NCBI RefSeq assembly: GCF_937123705.1
Contig: NZ_CAKZKO010000204.1
Span: 1-64,000, forward strand
Length of the DNA: 64,000 bases
Source: an uncultured Paraglaciecola sp.
GTDB lineage: Bacteria; Pseudomonadota; Gammaproteobacteria; Enterobacterales; Alteromonadaceae
Direction of reading: 5' to 3'
Program-made: the position numbers and the translations under genes
Shown: positions 63,241-64,000 of the stretch, piece after piece
How positions within the stretch are numbered: position 1 is the first letter of the stretch
Layout of the letters: each line of letters opens with the position of its first letter
Notes under the pieces: model-generated
Seen by the model: the letters and a program-made list of their open reading frames with translations, nothing else
What the model was told of the DNA's origin: nothing
Databases searched by the model: none

Positions 63241-64000
63241 TTATTTGTTCATCTGTGCCGCTAAACATTCAAATACAACGCGTAATCGACGACTGGTTTT
63301 TAATTCTCTATGGGCGACTAGCCAAGTTTCCTTTTCAAAAGCGGGGAAATCGGGCAGCACTCTTGCCACTAAAGGCTCGGCATCACCTATATCTGTTGTC
63401 ATAAACCCAATACCTATGCCTTGCTTAACCATTTGCCATTGGACCAAGTGGTTAGCCACAATAACCGGGAAGTTACCTTCGCTTAATTGAAAACCAAATT
63501 TGTTAAGGTAGGAAATAATGGCATTAGAACGATCTTCTCTAAAAAAAATCGCGTTATTCAAATCTTGGGGAGACTGCCTTGCCTCAAGGCTTTGAATATA
63601 ATGGTGCGATGCGTATAAATGCCCACAAGTATTTTTTACTCGTTTGGCGATAAGTTCTTGCTGGGTGGGGCGATAATTACGAATCGCAATATCTGCCTCA
63701 CGGCGGGCCAAATCGCTAGTATCCCTTGTGGCTATTATTTCTATCTCAATTTTTGGCCACTGGTTACGTAATTTTTCTATGATAGGTGGTAGAACAAAGG
63801 CCGAAATCATCTCTGTGGCACTGATACACACGCTGCCTGCAACTGTATCTGCATGGCCCGACGCTAAACGAGATAACTGGGTTGCCGCTTCGGCCATGGT
63901 TTTTACTTGCGCCATTAAGTCGGCGCCACTTTGGGTCAGCACTAATCCTGAATTTGTTCTTTCAAACAATGACACACCCAGCTCGGCTTCAAGCGCAGAT
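63241..64000 (-). CDS. LysR family transcriptional regulator (5' end cut by window)
   Basis: At least 252 aa. The open frame continues to the window edge, reading SALEAELG before VSLFERTNSGLVLTQSG, which is the end of a LysR winged HTH. The remaining protein is the co-inducer-binding domain. The HTH start lies outside the window. It ends 141 bp upstream of the VOC gene, on the same strand. Target genes unknown. Confidence 0.88.
   Translation of the reverse strand, partial: SALEAELGVSLFERTNSGLVLTQSGADLMAQVKTMAEAATQLSRLASGHADTVAGSVCISATEMISAFVLPPIIEKLRNQWPKIEIEIIATRDTSDLARREADIAIRNYRPTQQELIAKRVKNTCGHLYASHHYIQSLEARQSPQDLNNAIFFREDRSNAIISYLNKFGFQLSEGNFPVIVANHLVQWQMVKQGIGIGFMTTDIGDAEPLVARVLPDFPAFEKETWLVAHRELKTSRRLRVVFECLAAQMNK

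Overview
The window reads as chromosome of a marine gammaproteobacterium, most likely an Alteromonadaceae member of the Paraglaciecola / Glaciecola / Alteromonas group. This is inferred from protein similarity to E. coli-type orthologues, moderate-to-low GC, E. coli-like gene orders (yibN-grxC-secB-gpsA divergent from gpmI-envC-yibQ; maoP near hdfR) and E. coli-like operators (Zur, NsrR). No database search was possible, so the genus is a guess.

Layout. 0-1.6 kb: the 3' end of a 23S gene, a 5S gene, then an unusual array of degenerate repeats that each end in a copy of the 5S 3' tail and a terminator. 1.6-13.5 kb: core genes: gpsA, secB, grxC and a rhodanese on the minus strand; gpmI, envC, a yibQ-like deacetylase and a DUF808 protein on the plus strand; a MerC-like protein behind a near-perfect Zur box; ugpQ-like, EamA, psd and rsgA on the minus strand; orn. 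13.5-33 kb: tRNA-Gly, a DUF4442 thioesterase-like protein, a MaoP paralogue, ilvIH, tdk, a GGDEF/EAL protein, lpxL, a TcpQ-like protein, glnE, a GIY-YIG protein, hemolysin III, an ExeA-like ATPase, and the glycine cleavage genes gcvT, gcvH and gcvP with a divergent LysR gene.

33.2-41.5 kb is the accessory segment, all on the minus strand. In transcription order it holds a diverged MaoP paralogue and a small unknown ORF, then a three-gene ABC three-component (ABC-3C) cassette: a nuclease-like fusion protein, a middle component and a DUF3732 ABC ATPase, tightly coupled. Two membrane-anchored coiled-coil proteins with T5orf172 (GIY-YIG) domains follow. The second of these carries an in-frame 111-bp tandem repeat. 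This looks like a conflict or defence module inserted next to the maoP-hdfR locus, and it is the best candidate for a poorly described system here.

41.5-64 kb: two small ORFs, hdfR, an MFS transporter with a long repeat-bearing C-terminal extension, a penicillin-acylase-family lipoprotein, the NO-response cluster (nnrS and a small membrane protein divergent from nsrR), a solute-binding-like protein, ygiQ, pckA, a phasin, a TPR protein, a small membrane protein, a PQQ-type sugar dehydrogenase, acnB (long form), a VOC protein and a LysR gene cut by the window end. Two palindromic MITE-like elements (45.4 and 51.2 kb) and a palindrome shared by the nsrR and phasin upstream regions (49.8 and 56.2 kb) are also present.

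Start codons were moved from the longest ORF to internal starts where alignment to a known family or a ribosome binding site argued for it; each such entry says so.
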